A stretch of DNA of 51,191 nt from a virus. Below the pieces are notes generated by a model that had not been told where the DNA came from, did no database searches, and saw only the letters and a list, made by a program, of their open reading frames with translations. The DNA lies in the IMG/VR virus record IMGVR_UViG_3300033153_012783, positions 1-51,191 of that record. One strand, written 5' to 3'. The translations under genes were made by a program, and so were the position numbers. Shown here one piece after another: positions 32,611 through 40,140 of this stretch; position 1 is the first letter of the stretch; each line of letters begins with the position of its first letter.

Positions 32611-33001
32611 CTTTTTCTCCCTCCTGTAATTTTTGTGCATATATTTTTTTAACTTCAATCATGTGCCTTTCCAAAATAAGCCCAAGATGGTGTACCACTG
32701 AGTGGACTTTGCGGCCTGATCCATCTGGAATAATGTAATCTCCGCCAGGTTGAAAGGTTTCCTTCATGTCGGCAATAATTCTGCTTATTGGTGCACCATC
32801 TTCAAGCTGTCGGCTCCATGACGTCATGAGTCCCGTGATCCATTGGAATGATTCCATTTCTTTGCTGTTTAGCATGAAAGCAATTGGATCCGGCACACCG
32901 ATTACTGTGAAATATCCGGCATGATCGCTGACCCCAGGCGATCTGAATTTATAGGTGATGCCATCATCAACGCTCACATTATCGTCAATGATTTCTGTCA
33001 A
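32591..33001 (-). CDS. TSCPD-domain-like protein, 136 aa
   Basis: The stretch DGAPISRIIADMKETFQPGG, then DYIIPDGSGRKVHSVVHHLG and a helix LERHMIEVKKIYAQ, resembles the C-terminal TSCPD region of B12-dependent ribonucleotide reductase and its small stand-alone phage relatives. The N-terminal part (SVDDGITYKFRSPG; AGYFTVIGVPDPIAFML) is a beta region. No reductase catalytic domain is encoded. A role in nucleotide metabolism is therefore speculative. It overlaps the csrA-like gene by 20 bp. Confidence 0.6.
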   Translation of the reverse strand: MTEIIDDNVSVDDGITYKFRSPGVSDHAGYFTVIGVPDPIAFMLNSKEMESFQWITGLMTSWSRQLEDGAPISRIIADMKETFQPGGDYIIPDGSGRKVHSVVHHLGLILERHMIEVKKIYAQKLQEGEKDGTRNH

Positions 33002-33303
33002 GATTTGCCCCTTGCTTTGGCTAACGTTGCATCAGTGTCAATTATTCCTTGAATATGATCGGTGCAATCAGGCCCGATACCATCTTCGTTGTTTTGCATA
33101 AATTTCAATGAATCCTGTAGCAGTGTTCTTGTTCTGATCAAGAGTTCATACATATTCGGTGATTCAGCCATAAGAACGGCATCGTATTTCCATGGACCAA
33201 AGTCTTGGAAAACCTCAGCAATCTCATTTCCATCAGCATCAAGGATCGAGGCTGCATCATCTTTGTTAATTTTCCACGGGCTTTTTGAAAACTTAGTATC
33301 CAT
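32998..33303 (-). CDS. Conserved phage protein, 101 aa
   Basis: The N-terminus FSKSPWKINKDDAASILDAD followed by EIAEV is a short beta unit, and MAESPNMYELLIRTRTLLQD begins a helical part. The W......IxDAxGxxIAxV..A.SPxMYxxL order is seen in many small phage proteins of early regions. No function is known to me. Overlaps of 4 bases with the next gene support the operon. Confidence 0.65.
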   Translation of the reverse strand: MDTKFSKSPWKINKDDAASILDADGNEIAEVFQDFGPWKYDAVLMAESPNMYELLIRTRTLLQDSLKFMQNNEDGIGPDCTDHIQGIIDTDATLAKARGKS

Positions 33304-33306
33304 AAT

Positions 33307-33474
33307 TCATTCCTTTTTTAATAAAATTGTCTCAACCAATTCGCGCACCCTGAAAGCAACCTCTACTGGAGATTTCAACCACATGGTCATATCTGGAAGC
33401 TCATGGCCATCCTTCAGTAGAATGACGTCACAGCCGCCTTTGTCTGGAATGATTTCTATTGAGAACATGGCCAT
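33307..33474 (-). CDS. Small hypothetical protein, 55 aa
   Basis: ATG at 33474 overlaps the stop of the upstream gene. The alternative ATG at 33468 would remove two residues. The sequence alternates beta (FSIEIIPDKGGCDVILLKDG) and helix (SPVEVAFRVRELVETILLKK), a compact fold. I recognise no family. Packing between coupled genes supports it as real. Confidence 0.5.
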   Translation of the reverse strand: MAMFSIEIIPDKGGCDVILLKDGHELPDMTMWLKSPVEVAFRVRELVETILLKKE

Positions 33475-33752
33475 TAATTAATTTTCCAGACAATCGATCG
33501 ATCTCGCCTTTCACAGCTATCTTTCACCATGTAACGCCTGGCCAGCGGTCTCATGCGTGGTGAAATCGTTACATGATCATAGCCAGTAGCAGCAGCGATC
33601 TCCTTCGTTGTGGCACCATCAAATCCATTTCGTTTTCGATCTTCCAGATAATCGAGAACAATTTTTTCGAGTTTCTGGATTTTCCCGGTGACACGCTCTG
33701 CCGCATTGTGTGAAGTATCTGGATCGGTATTCCTTGATAGTCCTTGTTCCAT
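33474..33752 (-). CDS. Winged-helix-like small DNA-binding protein
   Basis: The 92-residue protein opens with RNTDPDTSHNAAERV, a motif I recognise in phage proteins with a winged helix. GFDGATTKEIAAATGYDHVT and ISPRMRPLARRYMVKD form the helix-turn-helix, and the end RDRSIVWKIN the wing. It may regulate early genes or bind replication/recombination intermediates. AGGAGC precedes the ATG. Confidence 0.65.
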   Translation of the reverse strand: MEQGLSRNTDPDTSHNAAERVTGKIQKLEKIVLDYLEDRKRNGFDGATTKEIAAATGYDHVTISPRMRPLARRYMVKDSCERRDRSIVWKIN

Positions 33753-33778
33753 GATTGCTCCTTTTGTTTAGATGAAAA

Positions 33779-34843
33779 TCATCTTTTCCACTTCTTCGCA
33801 TCGATCAATAATTTTTTAAATGAAACTATTGCCTGCCGGCGCATATATTTTTTATTTTTACCAAACCATTCATCCAATTCCTGATGAACTGAAATGTCGA
33901 GTTTGTAATCTTTGACATCGGCCTGGTATGCAGAAGTGCTTTTGACAATTCCCCCGTAATAACCGCCGCTGACATAAACTTTCATGCCTTTTTCTACCAG
34001 AGAATCAAGCTCTGATTGGTCCTTGGCAATGACTTCTTCGGGATGTTGAGCCCTGAAATGTCTATAACATGCATCTTTTACTATTTCTGGCGTATTCCAG
34101 TCGGCATATCCAACATCATCCAAATTGGCCTCGATTAGACTGACCACCAATTCCATATCATCAGACTCAAACCACATTTTGGTGGTAATCATTTGGAGAT
34201 CATAGTTGCTGACCGTTTGTCGATCTCGCTCTAATTTAATATGGCGGGGCTCTATATCGTATCCATAGCGCAAATCGTTATTGCAAATAAACAGACCACC
34301 AACATAAAGTCGGCCAGGCTTATTAATGAGAATTTTTCCGTATTGGGTTTGCTTTATTTCGCCGATTTCATCTTGAAGATGTAGGCAAGTATCCTGAATT
34401 TGATCGAAATCGAAATCAGAAAGACCTGATACTTCGAACGTCACTCCCTCATTGATGGTGCTTGCTGATGTGGATACCACATACAACATTTCAGATTCAT
34501 ATTTGCGATTGAAACGGAACTCAGGCGTCCAAATATTCCGGCAGTTGTGGATTTTTACATCATAACCAAGGCGGGTGAGAACCAGCATGGCGATTTTGTA
34601 ACCTTCACCAAAATTACCTATTGATTCAGGATCGTCTGCTTTGTTGGATGTCCCAAGTAGTAGAGTTTTTGGCTCCAGTTTGCTAAAACGTGAATGTAAC
34701 AACAGCGTGCCATCTGAAAATTCCCACTCGAACGGTGAATCGCTATCGATCGCGTTCTGAAGCAACTCCCGTATGCCTTCGACCATTCCCCAGTGGCTGA
34801 CATAGTTTTTTGACATCGATAATTCATATGATTTATTTAACAT
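33779..34843 (-). CDS. GHKL-type ATPase (Hsp90/gyrase/MutL-like N-terminal fold)
   Basis: The 354-residue protein shows Bergerat-fold motifs: GIRELLQNAIDSD at about 23-34 (E and N that hold Mg-ATP), a strand pair in LLHSRFSKLEPKTLLLGTS, and IGNFGEGYKIAMLVLTRLG at about 75-92 (G2 box). The middle has RLYVGGLFICNNDLRYGYDI. The remaining 150 residues resemble no histidine kinase or topoisomerase part I know. It lies downstream of exonuclease and recT and may assist recombination or act against host defences. The ATPase fold is likely; the role is open. Confidence 0.7.
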   Translation of the reverse strand: MLNKSYELSMSKNYVSHWGMVEGIRELLQNAIDSDSPFEWEFSDGTLLLHSRFSKLEPKTLLLGTSNKADDPESIGNFGEGYKIAMLVLTRLGYDVKIHNCRNIWTPEFRFNRKYESEMLYVVSTSASTINEGVTFEVSGLSDFDFDQIQDTCLHLQDEIGEIKQTQYGKILINKPGRLYVGGLFICNNDLRYGYDIEPRHIKLERDRQTVSNYDLQMITTKMWFESDDMELVVSLIEANLDDVGYADWNTPEIVKDACYRHFRAQHPEEVIAKDQSELDSLVEKGMKVYVSGGYYGGIVKSTSAYQADVKDYKLDISVHQELDEWFGKNKKYMRRQAIVSFKKLLIDAKKWKR

Positions 34844-34859
34844 TTTTATTCCTTTAATT

Positions 34860-34948
34860 AGGTGGAGTCTGGCTTTTACCGCGGCTTGACCAAATACCAG
34901 AAAGGCGTTAGGGCAGCTCCGTTCCGCTGACTAACCAGACCCCTTAAC
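34860..34948 (-). ncRNA. Structured intergenic RNA candidate after recT
   Basis: On the minus strand, GGGGTCTGG (34935-34943) can pair with CCAGACTCC (34864-34872), a 9-bp helix with one G-U, enclosing about 62 bases. Inside, TTAG/CTAA and CAGC/GCTG stack into a hairpin with one small internal loop. It begins 5 bases after the recT stop and ends before the GHKL gene's AAAGGA site. It could be a cis-regulatory element or a processed small RNA. No family was recognised. Confidence 0.5.
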
Positions 34949-35968
34949 TTATTTCAGCAGTTCTTTAATCTTGGCCTCTGCCATTTCTGACAATTCTGCC
35001 TGCTGTTTTTCATCCTCAATCTGGCCGATCAAATCACTCACCAGATCCACATCATCTGTGGTCTTGGCTTCGTTAATTTTCTCGGCCAGCTCTGCGAAGG
35101 TGACAACCGGTGCGCCATCTGATCCGGTTTCCTTGATCTCGCCGGTATCTGTATCCACATCAACCGCTTCCTCATTCTGATCGCCACCAGATAGGGAAGC
35201 ATTCAACGCATCGGCGCTTCCAGCATCCGGCGTAATATCGATTTCCATGGATTCAAATTCGATCTCGTCGGACTCCTGAATGGCTTGCTGCAGTTCGACC
35301 GATGCCGGGCAGAATTTCAATACCCGCTTGATGACCGTTTTCCATGCCATAGCTTCGTAATCAGTTTTCCATGGGCCGTTGTTCTTGGCTTTCGATCTGG
35401 CCTTGATGGCGTCAATTTCTTCTGGCGTCATAGGACCGGGGCCAAACGTAGTAGTGCCATCCGTAAATTGAACAACAGCGTAATAAAGAATTGCCTCGCC
35501 GCGGTCTTTGATGGCCGGTTTGTGCACCAGCTTTCGATTAAGGCCAAGCTCAAATTCAAACTCATCGTTTTCACGTACCGTGGCTGGGAAAATATCAGCG
35601 ATTTGCCCAGAACGTCTGGCCAGATCAATCAAGCCTTGATACATGGGAATAAATTGGCACTCCATGACGCCTTTCTGGTTATTTCTGAAAGGTACCAAAG
35701 CCCCGCCGCGGCCATCGGGTATCAGTCCATGCTCCGCTGCTCTCATAACGCTTGCCACAATCGATTCCTGCGTGGCGTTGGCTAGTGTTGGGTTGCGCTG
35801 CACCTGCAGGAAAACAATTCGCATGAATCGCTCTGGGCTGATCTGGGGTGGCAGCAAGGTTTTCAGCTGAGTCAGTTTGCCAACTAAACTTTCTTTCAAA
35901 GTCGGAAGTCGGTTTTCAGTCTGGGCAACCTCTTTCGATTTTTCTGGTTTCTGTTTATCTTTTGACAT
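34949..35968 (-). CDS. recT: RecT-family single-strand annealing protein
   Basis: The 339-residue protein pairs with the adjacent exonuclease. The RecT core spans about 25-240: PERFMRIVFLQVQRNPTLAN, SIVASVMRAAEHGLIPDGRG, QFIPMYQGLIDLARRSGQIA, and WKTDYEAMAWKTVIKRVLKF. The C-terminal 90 residues are acidic (Asp/Glu-rich), a tail often controlling DNA binding. It anneals complementary single strands, supporting recombination, repair and genome concatemer or circle formation. Confidence 0.93.
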   Translation of the reverse strand: MSKDKQKPEKSKEVAQTENRLPTLKESLVGKLTQLKTLLPPQISPERFMRIVFLQVQRNPTLANATQESIVASVMRAAEHGLIPDGRGGALVPFRNNQKGVMECQFIPMYQGLIDLARRSGQIADIFPATVRENDEFEFELGLNRKLVHKPAIKDRGEAILYYAVVQFTDGTTTFGPGPMTPEEIDAIKARSKAKNNGPWKTDYEAMAWKTVIKRVLKFCPASVELQQAIQESDEIEFESMEIDITPDAGSADALNASLSGGDQNEEAVDVDTDTGEIKETGSDGAPVVTFAELAEKINEAKTTDDVDLVSDLIGQIEDEKQQAELSEMAEAKIKELLK

Positions 35969-36013
35969 TTTCTTTTCCTTTTATTGGTTTACATTTACAT
36001 TGCTGGTTTACAA

Positions 36014-36958
36014 TTATGAATATTTGCCGCGTTCAGCCCATGGGGGCAGAATTAAATCCCTGACTTCAGATGGATAGCAGGGCCATTCATCGTTCTTTTT
36101 ACATTCATCAAATGTGCGCATATCCTGTCGCCACATAGCATGTCCGATATGTTTAGCCTCTTTGTCGAGCGTATAAATCCCAATGGCATAAGGTGGTTTT
36201 TTCTCAACCACCACAAATACAAAGGCCTGAACCGGAACTTTAGCGGCCTTGAGCCCAGCCAAATACATCTGCTCCTGTACGTGGTATCGATAATCGCTGA
36301 CCGCCCTTATGAAGTCCGAATACCTGGCGCTGGCTGCAGTTTTCAGATCAACCGCTACTCCATGTGCCTCGTTGAAGAAATCAACTCTACCGCGGCATAG
36401 CCGTCCGATTTCTTTGTCCATCCAATACATCGACTTTTCCGCCCAGCCTTGGTCTGGATCCAGAAGGATTGACGCTACTGGGTGTGCACGAACCGCATCT
36501 CGAATATTATGAAGCGTTGCCCAATCGCCGGGCTCCCAAAATGGGTCTTTACCGGGCTTGTCTTTGATGATGGTTTTGCCGAATGCGGCTGCTTGCCATT
36601 GATCATAAACCTCAATTTGAGCCTGCGTTTTCGGCGTGATGGTCTTGGCATTAATCTGGGCTGATGTTGGCTTTTTCGGCGCATCATCCTTGATATATTC
36701 CTGATCAAACCGTTCAGGCTCTAGCACCAAGCAATGCAGCGCTGATCCGATAATCATGGCCGGCGTGGCCGGTGGCGGATTCTCTTTTTCGGTTAAGTAA
36801 TGCAGTGGACTGACGTTGATATTGTCCAATCCGTGCTTATTTATTCCTGGCGATCGGTGGTAAATATGCTCGGGAATATCATCCCTCAATCCTAATTTAC
36901 TAAAATCATATTCCGGCTTTTCATTAGCCTCGGTTGTATCGGTTTCGGTATCCGACAT
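36014..36958 (-). CDS. PD-(D/E)XK exonuclease, RecE/DUF3799-like
   Basis: The 314-residue protein has a YHRSPGINKHGLDNINVSPL start (HR.PGIS.SGL pattern), GSALHCLVLEPERFDQEYI, and the nuclease core with E/D in GRVDFFNEAHGVAVDLKTAA (the D..K motif near 205) and YHVQEQMYLAGLKAAKV. This matches the RecE C-terminal/DUF3799 family, normally paired with RecT, as here. It resects double-stranded ends to give single strands for annealing. AGAGGGATAACATT precedes the ATG. Confidence 0.88.
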   Translation of the reverse strand: MSDTETDTTEANEKPEYDFSKLGLRDDIPEHIYHRSPGINKHGLDNINVSPLHYLTEKENPPPATPAMIIGSALHCLVLEPERFDQEYIKDDAPKKPTSAQINAKTITPKTQAQIEVYDQWQAAAFGKTIIKDKPGKDPFWEPGDWATLHNIRDAVRAHPVASILLDPDQGWAEKSMYWMDKEIGRLCRGRVDFFNEAHGVAVDLKTAASARYSDFIRAVSDYRYHVQEQMYLAGLKAAKVPVQAFVFVVVEKKPPYAIGIYTLDKEAKHIGHAMWRQDMRTFDECKKNDEWPCYPSEVRDLILPPWAERGKYS

Positions 36959-36985
36959 AATGTTATCCCTCTTGTTAAAAATTAA

Positions 36986-37168
36986 TTACGCGGCTCCCAA
37001 ATATCTAAAAAATGGTTGTTTTATATCTCCATCACCATAAAAATCCATTCCAATTTTTCTCCATTCTCCATTTTTCCATAGGAAGGCGCTTCTCTTTGTA
37101 GTGCCTAGCCATCGCTGACTGAGCCTAAATACTAATTTACCAACATAAAATCTTTCTTCTTTTTCCAC
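36986..37168 (-). CDS. Small basic hypothetical protein, 60 aa, GTG start
   Basis: The GTG is two bases past the stop of the upstream gene, with GGCGG within reach. The product is basic and aromatic-rich (FYVGKLVFRLSQRWLGTTKR; FLWKNGEWRKIGMDFYGDGD), looking like a single small beta sheet. I recognise no family. Spacing within the operon is the only strong support. Confidence 0.45.
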   Translation of the reverse strand: MEKEERFYVGKLVFRLSQRWLGTTKRSAFLWKNGEWRKIGMDFYGDGDIKQPFFRYLGAA

Positions 37169-37170
37169 TA

Positions 37171-37518
37171 TTACTTACCGCCTTCCAGCAAGTTAATGAT
37201 TGGCGTCACGGTGTAATCTTTGAATTCCTGGGGCGCTGAGTCATCAGGCTCGAGCATCGTGTAGATTTCCTTGCTCACACCACCAGCGGCGGCCAAAATG
37301 TCCTGCTGGTCATCGGTATACGCTTGGAATTTAACAACGACATCGGTAAGTGAATCAGCGGCCTCTGCGGCTTTGGCGATCCAGTTGGAACGATCATCCA
37401 AGCATGCGACAAGCAGTCTAACGAGCTCTTTATCGCAGTCCTCGGCATTGCCCTGGACGATGGCCTTGGCTGCTAAAACGTCTTTGTTGTCTTCTTTCTG
37501 TGGATCTAAATGAGACAT
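37171..37518 (-). CDS. First gene of leftward operon, helical acidic protein, 115 aa
   Basis: The acidic, mostly helical product (DVLAAKAIVQGNAEDCDKEL; SNWIAKAAEAADSLTDVVVK; AAGGVSKEIYTMLEPDDSAP) has no recognised family. As the promoter-proximal gene of the early operon it may be a host-takeover or recombination accessory factor. AAAAGGAATTGAATC precedes the ATG. The C-terminus ends INLLEGGK. Confidence 0.6.
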   Translation of the reverse strand: MSHLDPQKEDNKDVLAAKAIVQGNAEDCDKELVRLLVACLDDRSNWIAKAAEAADSLTDVVVKFQAYTDDQQDILAAAGGVSKEIYTMLEPDDSAPQEFKDYTVTPIINLLEGGK

Positions 37519-37566
37519 GATTCAATTCCTTTTTTCGGTATTATTTTGGTGTTTCTCTCTACTTCT

Positions 37567-37577
37567 GAAATTAATAC
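37567..37577 (+). repeat. Direct repeat GAAATTAATAC, copy 1 (candidate operator)
   Basis: This is identical to 37612-37622, 45 bases downstream. It lies upstream of the TATAAT box. Confidence 0.55.
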
Positions 37578-37611
37578 TAGATTATTTGGAAAGGAATGTC
37601 TATAATAAATC

Positions 37612-37622
37612 GAAATTAATAC
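37612..37622 (+). repeat. Direct repeat GAAATTAATAC, copy 2 (candidate operator)
   Basis: This is identical to 37567-37577. It lies just downstream of the TATAAT box, near the expected transcript start, where a bound protein would block the promoter. Confidence 0.55.
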
Positions 37623-37639
37623 AGAAAAGGCGAAATCAG

Positions 37640-37927
37640 ATGGTGCAAGCAGCGGAAAATATCAAAGAATCAACCAAATCAGCCCTGGAATTGTGCGAGG
37701 AAATGCAGGCATTTTTCAAAGAAGGCAGCCTTTTGACGAGAGCCTGTGATGAAACAGGGCTTGATTATGACGCCACCAGGTACGTTTTAAAGGGTGCTAC
37801 AAGCAAAGTACCAATGATGACAGCTGTTGTTCTGCCTAGATGGGTTGCCTTATGGAGATCCGCTGAGGTCGAGCGTAAGGCCTTGTCAAACATAGTTAAA
37901 GGGATAGCTGATAATAATGGGCGTTAA
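37640..37927 (+). CDS. Small helical protein at the divergent switch, possible regulator
   Basis: The 95-residue product starts at ATG after AAAAGG. Its frame is open further upstream, but that part holds the promoter. The sequence is helical, with a turn-like LTRACDETGLDYDATRYVLK then GATSKVPMMTAV that could be a divergent helix-turn-helix, and a basic C-terminus. Location as first rightward gene beside the repeats suggests a Cro/anti-repressor-like role. The family is unrecognised. Confidence 0.55.
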   Translation: MVQAAENIKESTKSALELCEEMQAFFKEGSLLTRACDETGLDYDATRYVLKGATSKVPMMTAVVLPRWVALWRSAEVERKALSNIVKGIADNNGR

Positions 37928-37997
37928 TCACCGATTTTTCTATTTTCTGGGGTTGGTAACCGGAATCATAATCCATATGCTCTGGGTTGAATTATAA
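37917..37997 (+). CDS. Tiny membrane peptide, 26 aa
   Basis: ATG at 37917 overlaps the end of the regulator gene. The peptide is one hydrophobic span (FFYFLGLVTGIIIHMLW) with short polar ends. No clear ribosome site precedes it, so it depends on coupling. Single-span peptides of this size exist in phages, but this may be chance. Confidence 0.3.
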   Translation: MGVNHRFFYFLGLVTGIIIHMLWVEL

Positions 37998-37999
37998 GC

Positions 38000-38029
38000 G
38001 GGGCGGCGGGAGGGATGGCCTGCCGCCCC
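38000..38029. other. Very stable GC-rich hairpin
   Basis: An 8-bp perfect stem GGGGCGGC/GCCGCCCC (38000-38007 with 38022-38029) has a 14-base loop, in otherwise A/T-rich DNA. It is not followed by a T tract, so it is not a standard terminator. It may protect an mRNA end, attenuate, or belong to an origin region. Confidence 0.6.
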
Positions 38030-38102
38030 TATTCGCCTAGCCAGTACCGAAACCAGCCGTGGATGGCGAACAGCCGAAGAGTATCATAAGAAAAGGGATA
38101 TC

Positions 38103-38267
38103 ATGAAACATTTGACGCTGGAACAATTAAACCGAAAACAGGAAATTGCCCGCAAATCTTACCATAGGCGAAAAAACAGGCCGGTTTTGACACTACAGCA
38201 ATATGCGTGGCCAGCCGGTAAAACAATCGCGTGGATGGCCTTGTCAATGCCTTGGAGGCGGTGTTAA
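38103..38267 (+). CDS. Small basic protein, 54 aa
   Basis: An AAAAGGGATATC leader supports the ATG. The product is strongly basic (LTLEQLNRKQEIARKSYHRR followed by KNRP) with a Trp-rich C-terminus (YAWPAGKTIAWMALSMPWRR then C). It may bind nucleic acid. No family is recognised. It lies between the regulator and the replication genes, where small early regulators are common. Confidence 0.5.
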   Translation: MKHLTLEQLNRKQEIARKSYHRRKNRPVLTLQQYAWPAGKTIAWMALSMPWRRC

Positions 38268-38274
38268 TGTTCGT

Positions 38275-38346
38275 TGTGTCGGCTCACCTTAGATTGATCC
38301 CTGGGGGACAGCCGAAACCTAACCACGGTTGCCGACACACTTTTTT
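38275..38346 (+). terminator. Terminator-like structured element before replication genes
   Basis: A 9-bp stem TGTGTCGGC/GCCGACACA (38275-38283 with 38331-38339) encloses 47 bases with a small inner hairpin TCCC/GGGA and is followed by TTTTTT (38341-38346). The long branched interior is unlike a simple terminator and suggests an attenuator, anti-termination site or small RNA end. Transcription must pass it to reach the replication genes unless a promoter follows. Confidence 0.55.
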
Positions 38347-38381
38347 ATTGGTTAGCGTGCTGGGTTAGGAAAAATAATAAA

Positions 38382-39110
38382 ATGGCCAGATCGAGAAATA
38401 TCAAACCTGGATTCTTCCATAACGAAGATTTGGTTGAGCTTCCTTACGAATATCGCCTTCTTTTTATCGGTTTATGGTGCATGGCCGACAGAGAAGGCAG
38501 ACTCGAAAATCGCCCGAAAAAGATAAAAATGCAGATTTTCCCAGCCGATGACCTAGACATGCCCGAGGCAATACTAGGGCTTTCACTCGCCAAACTAATA
38601 ACGCTATATACCATTGATAGTATTGATTATATCTATATAGATAACTTCTTAAAGCATCAGCATCCTCACCATAAAGAGACGAAAAGTGTGATTCCGCCGC
38701 CCAACACCGAGGCAAGCCCAGTAAAGGCAAGTGCTGACCCGTCTGATTCCCTATTACCTATTACTGATTCCCTTAACCCTATAAAGCAAAAAAAAGAGTC
38801 TCCCAAAAAACCATTTGTTTTGCCAGGTTGGGTGAACATGAAATCATGGGATGAGTTTGAACAACATCGGCGTGATATTAAAAAGCCGCTGACAGATTTG
38901 GCACGCAAAAAGAATCTAACCATCTTGGAAAAACACAAAGACCGTCAAGCGATGATCATCAATAACACCATCGCAAACCGTTGGACGGGATTGTTTGAAC
39001 CTAAAGGCGGCTTTCAGGGAAACAAACGAACCAATTTTGATGACGCCCATGAGAATTTGAGGCGACAGGCCAACGGCACCGATAACAAAGGGATCGGATC
39101 TGATGGATGA
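38382..39110 (+). CDS. Probable replication initiator (phage O-like), 242 aa
   Basis: The N-terminus (ARSRNIKPGFFHNEDLVELP, then EYRLLFIGLWCMADREGRLE, NRPKKIKMQIFPADDLDM) matches a family of phage replication proteins with a winged-helix DNA-binding domain. IYIDNFLKHQHPHHKE completes that domain. The C-terminal half is Pro/Lys-rich and charged and probably contacts the helicase loader. The next gene fits the loader. The replication origin may lie within or near this gene. Confidence 0.78.
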   Translation: MARSRNIKPGFFHNEDLVELPYEYRLLFIGLWCMADREGRLENRPKKIKMQIFPADDLDMPEAILGLSLAKLITLYTIDSIDYIYIDNFLKHQHPHHKETKSVIPPPNTEASPVKASADPSDSLLPITDSLNPIKQKKESPKKPFVLPGWVNMKSWDEFEQHRRDIKKPLTDLARKKNLTILEKHKDRQAMIINNTIANRWTGLFEPKGGFQGNKRTNFDDAHENLRRQANGTDNKGIGSDG

Positions 39111-39447
39111 ATGGCAAGAAAAACACTTCGCTCATTTTTGGGCGCGGATGTTGGGAATTTATGGCAAACGCTGGATTGATGATCACGGATCAGAAGCAAA
39201 CCCAAGCTGGCGCGATGTGCTGAAAACCATGTCATTCAAAAAAGCAGCGGCCACAATTGATGTTTGTTTAAATTCTAATGATGCGCACCCGATCACCCTG
39301 TCACAGTTCGTCTACAGGGCTCGAAATGTAAGAATACAGCCTGATCGGCCAATTTTGAGCCTGTCACCACCAATCAGCAAAGAACAACAATTGATCAATA
39401 TTCGCAAGGTCAAAGAAATGATCAAATCAACGGGAATTACAAAATGA
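39103..39447 (+). CDS. Replication P-like helicase-loader protein, 114 aa
   Basis: ATG lies inside the end of the initiator gene. FAHFWARMLGIYGKRWIDDH then SWRDVLKTMSFKKAAATIDV and DAHPITLSQFVYRAR resemble the core of lambda P-type and related loaders (W..L...YG..W; P.L..F). The protein is shorter than lambda P, covering only that core. The host helicase DnaB is the expected partner, since no helicase gene is encoded. Confidence 0.65.
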   Translation: MDEWQEKHFAHFWARMLGIYGKRWIDDHGSEANPSWRDVLKTMSFKKAAATIDVCLNSNDAHPITLSQFVYRARNVRIQPDRPILSLSPPISKEQQLINIRKVKEMIKSTGITK

Positions 39448-39677
39448 GCCAAGTAATATTCAGAGGATTACAAGAAACCGCATCAGTCAGAGGGATCATG
39501 CGCATGGCACTTGAAAACAGGATTGTAATGGCCGTATACCGTTACAAATTAATTGATGGCACCGGCGGCACATACCGATCAAGCGCCCCAACGATTTACC
39601 AGGCTACCAGGGAATTGAAAACTAAATATGGCAATCGTCTGGATAAAACCAGCATTGAAAGGGTCATGGCATCATGA
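39444..39677 (+). CDS. Hypothetical protein, 77 aa
   Basis: The product begins with SQVIFRGLQETASVRGIMRM and continues VVMAVYRYKL-like beta and YQATRELKTKYGNRLDKTSI helix. No family is recognised. It overlaps neighbours by 4 bases on both sides, so it is very likely translated as part of the replication operon. Confidence 0.6.
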   Translation: MSQVIFRGLQETASVRGIMRMALENRIVMAVYRYKLIDGTGGTYRSSAPTIYQATRELKTKYGNRLDKTSIERVMAS

Positions 39678-40138
39678 GCGCAATACCACGCCAAAGGCGA
39701 AACGGCCAACGCCGCTGGACATCCAAAACCGATTCATTTCAATCAGCCATCAAAGTCTGGGCCTGTAAAAGCTGCGTTACCTGGCACGAGAGAAAAAAGC
39801 CAACCCATTGTCAGAGTTGCGGATTCACTGATTTTTATTATTTCGCCAGCAAGTTTGAGGCTGTTCGATTCGGTGAATTAAAATTGCAGCAAACCATTGG
39901 CCATATTACTGACCTGCAGACCCAGGTGACATTTCCTATCAAGGTCAATGGTGTGCATATCTGCAAATATGTGGCTGATTTCACATACAAGAATCTGGCC
40001 GGTGATCTGGTTGTTGAGGATACCAAGGGCCACGAAAAAGCTGTTACCGATGTTTTCAAATTGAAGCGCAAATTGGTCGGGGCGGTTCATGGTGTTGATA
40101 TAAAACCGATCTATCAATCAACTAGCAGGAGAAAATAA
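39674..40138 (+). CDS. DUF1064-like nuclease-fold protein with zinc ribbon
   Basis: The 154-residue protein has an N-terminal zinc ribbon (VWACKSCVTWHERKK, then HCQSCGFTD, about 32-58) fused to a DUF1064 domain. The latter shows FASKFEAVRFGELKLQQTIG, CKYVADFTYKNLAGDLVVED followed by TKGHEKAVTDVFKLKRKLVG, with the D..(19)..E-x-T/K arrangement of a PD-(D/E)XK fold (ADF...VVEDTKG). In phages these replace RusA-type Holliday junction resolvases by position. Activity is inferred. Confidence 0.75.
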   Translation: MSAIPRQRRNGQRRWTSKTDSFQSAIKVWACKSCVTWHERKKPTHCQSCGFTDFYYFASKFEAVRFGELKLQQTIGHITDLQTQVTFPIKVNGVHICKYVADFTYKNLAGDLVVEDTKGHEKAVTDVFKLKRKLVGAVHGVDIKPIYQSTSRRK

Positions 40139-40140
40139 TC

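Larger units (their letters stand above)
37519..37639. promoter_or_regulatory. Divergent early control region
   Basis: This A/T-rich stretch separates leftward and rightward early operons. On + a perfect TATAAT (37601-37606) lies upstream of the regulator gene; the -35 region is weak. The 11-mer GAAATTAATAC occurs at 37567-37577 and 37612-37622, on either side of that box, as candidate operators. A leftward promoter must lie here too, but no convincing pair was seen. Confidence 0.65.

Noticed and set aside
38267-38368. 33-codon frame overlapping the stop of the 54-aa gene (TAATG)
   Set aside because: It lies across the 9-bp stem and T tract of the terminator-like element and has no recognisable features.
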